Assembly (NCBI GenBank): GCA_003645435.1
Contig: QNFD01000121.1
Span: 1-7,571, forward strand
Origin: Gammaproteobacteria bacterium
Lineage (GTDB): Bacteria; Pseudomonadota; Gammaproteobacteria; GCA-001735895
Direction of reading: 5' to 3'
DNA length: 7,571 bases
Part shown: positions 6,840 through 7,571 of the stretch, piece after piece
How positions within the stretch are numbered: the first letter of the stretch is position 1
Layout of the letters: each line of letters begins with the position of its first letter
The notes under the pieces: generated by a model
Databases searched by the model: none
What the model was told of the DNA's origin: nothing
Seen by the model: only the letters and a program-made list of their open reading frames with translations
Made by a program: the position numbers and the translations under genes

Positions 6840-7571
6840 TCAATGGTCGATAGCCTTACAGTTATTTAAAAATCGCTCCCTGGTTCCAATATTTGCGTAT
6901 GTTTCTCTGTTTTCGGGTACTACCACCGTGCTCGCACCAATCATCATCACCACGCCATCGCCAGGAGAGCGTAATTCCAGTCCACTATTTAAACCGATTG
7001 CTAACAGGTCGCCCTTGTTTATCGGCATGAAATTATCCAGCCTACTACTCGAATAGTTTTTCCCCTCCAGTGCATTCAAAGCTTGCCTCGCTTTATCCGA
7101 CCATCCTGTCATAGCCCTGGCGCTACACAAATCCCGTATCAGAACAAAGGTATCTTTTTTCGCCGCTTCAAGGGTTTCCTGGTCCAGCTGCGAATAGTCT
7201 TCCGGTTTAACATCCGGGTGGTATAGCGCATTTGTTTCTACATAATAGTTACGCTCGAAACTGGCTGATTGACTTCCGGTCACCTCACCTTCAGGCTCCA
7301 TTCCGGTAACATTTTTTAACCAGATTTGGGTGTGCAAATCCGCGGCGTCGAATGAAGCTGGATTTGCACCACCGCCATTTTCTACCAAAATAGGCAGGTT
7401 ACCTGTTTCCGCGTCAACAATGGAGCGGATGGATTCAACGCCGTTATACGGGCCGGGCTTCCAGACGATGAAATCCTGGATGGGAAAATCCTCGGTAACA
7501 CCCGTGGCATTTATGCGCTCAATGACCATTGCAGGTGTTTCACCATCCTGCATGAACATTGTCACCATTGG
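6840..7571 (-). CDS. probable succinylglutamate desuccinylase/aspartoacylase-like protein, 5'-truncated
   Basis: The last 242 residues or more of this protein are visible. The frame remains open to the window edge (a CCA codon precedes the ATG at 7568), so its true start is probably outside. I do not recognise it with certainty. Two features suggest the M14-type AstE/AspA deacylase family. One is LPILVENGGGANPASFD (58-74), with a Glu before Gly residues where that family has its catalytic Glu, followed by a helix ending WLKNVTG. The other is a C-terminal beta-rich piece with DNFMPINKGDLLAIG (178-192), then ELRSPGDGVVMMI (198-210) and VVVPENRE, similar to the ENF..L.KG.L.A element and all-beta tail of AstE. 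The zinc ligands would lie upstream and cannot be checked. It is followed after 25 bp by the SAM methyltransferase. Such enzymes hydrolyse N-acyl amino acids; the substrate here is unknown. Confidence 0.4.
   Translation of the reverse strand, partial: PMVTMFMQDGETPAMVIERINATGVTEDFPIQDFIVWKPGPYNGVESIRSIVDAETGNLPILVENGGGANPASFDAADLHTQIWLKNVTGMEPEGEVTGSQSASFERNYYVETNALYHPDVKPEDYSQLDQETLEAAKKDTFVLIRDLCSARAMTGWSDKARQALNALEGKNYSSSRLDNFMPINKGDLLAIGLNSGLELRSPGDGVVMMIGASTVVVPENRETYANIGTRERFLNNCKAIDH

Overview
The window looks like a chromosomal segment of a Pseudomonadota bacterium, probably a gammaproteobacterium. The grounds are the IMPase-type histidinol-phosphatase, the proteobacterial style of the MttB-like and TMADH-like proteins, and a CCCTC/GAGGG double palindrome of a kind common in gammaproteobacterial intergenic regions. 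The assignment is an inference, with no rRNA or other marker to fix it. The theme is metabolism of N-methylated amines or amino acids. No corrinoid protein, reductive activator or transporter is visible, so the pathway extends beyond the window or relies on genes elsewhere.

Layout. (1) Positions 1-422, plus strand: the C-terminal half of a HisN-type phosphatase whose start lies outside the window. (2) Positions 443-533: two GC-rich hairpins in inverted orientation, in the convergent gap between hisN and the next gene. (3) Positions 5784 down to 564, minus strand: a tight three-gene unit. It holds a TMADH-like flavin/4Fe-4S dehydrogenase, an MttB-family methyltransferase that overlaps it by 8 bp, and a TPP-dependent 2-oxoacid decarboxylase of the AruI (5-guanidino-2-oxopentanoate decarboxylase) type beginning 12 bp after MttB. 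(4) Positions about 5774-5980, plus strand: what looks like the C-terminal tail of a BetI-type TetR repressor lacking its DNA-binding domain. It lies directly against the dehydrogenase start. (5) Positions 7568 down to 5984, minus strand: the C-terminal part of a probable AstE/AspA-like deacylase, then a class I SAM-dependent methyltransferase 25 bp downstream.

How the genes may work together (inference). The unit at 564-5784 pairs two demethylation chemistries that normally act on methylated amines: corrinoid-dependent methyl transfer (MttB) and flavin-dependent oxidative N-demethylation (TMADH family). A 2-oxoacid decarboxylase follows them. The dehydrogenase keeps the catalytic Tyr/His/Asp and the 4Fe-4S cysteines. 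It has lost the covalent-FMN cysteine and two of the three aromatic-bowl residues of trimethylamine dehydrogenase, so trimethylamine is an unlikely substrate. A methylated amino acid or betaine is more plausible, and the AruI-like and AstE-like partners hint weakly at arginine-family compounds.

The most notable observation is regulatory. The remains suggest an ancestral layout with a divergent repressor, from which the shared promoter and the repressor's N-terminal part were deleted, leaving the catabolic unit without its original control region.
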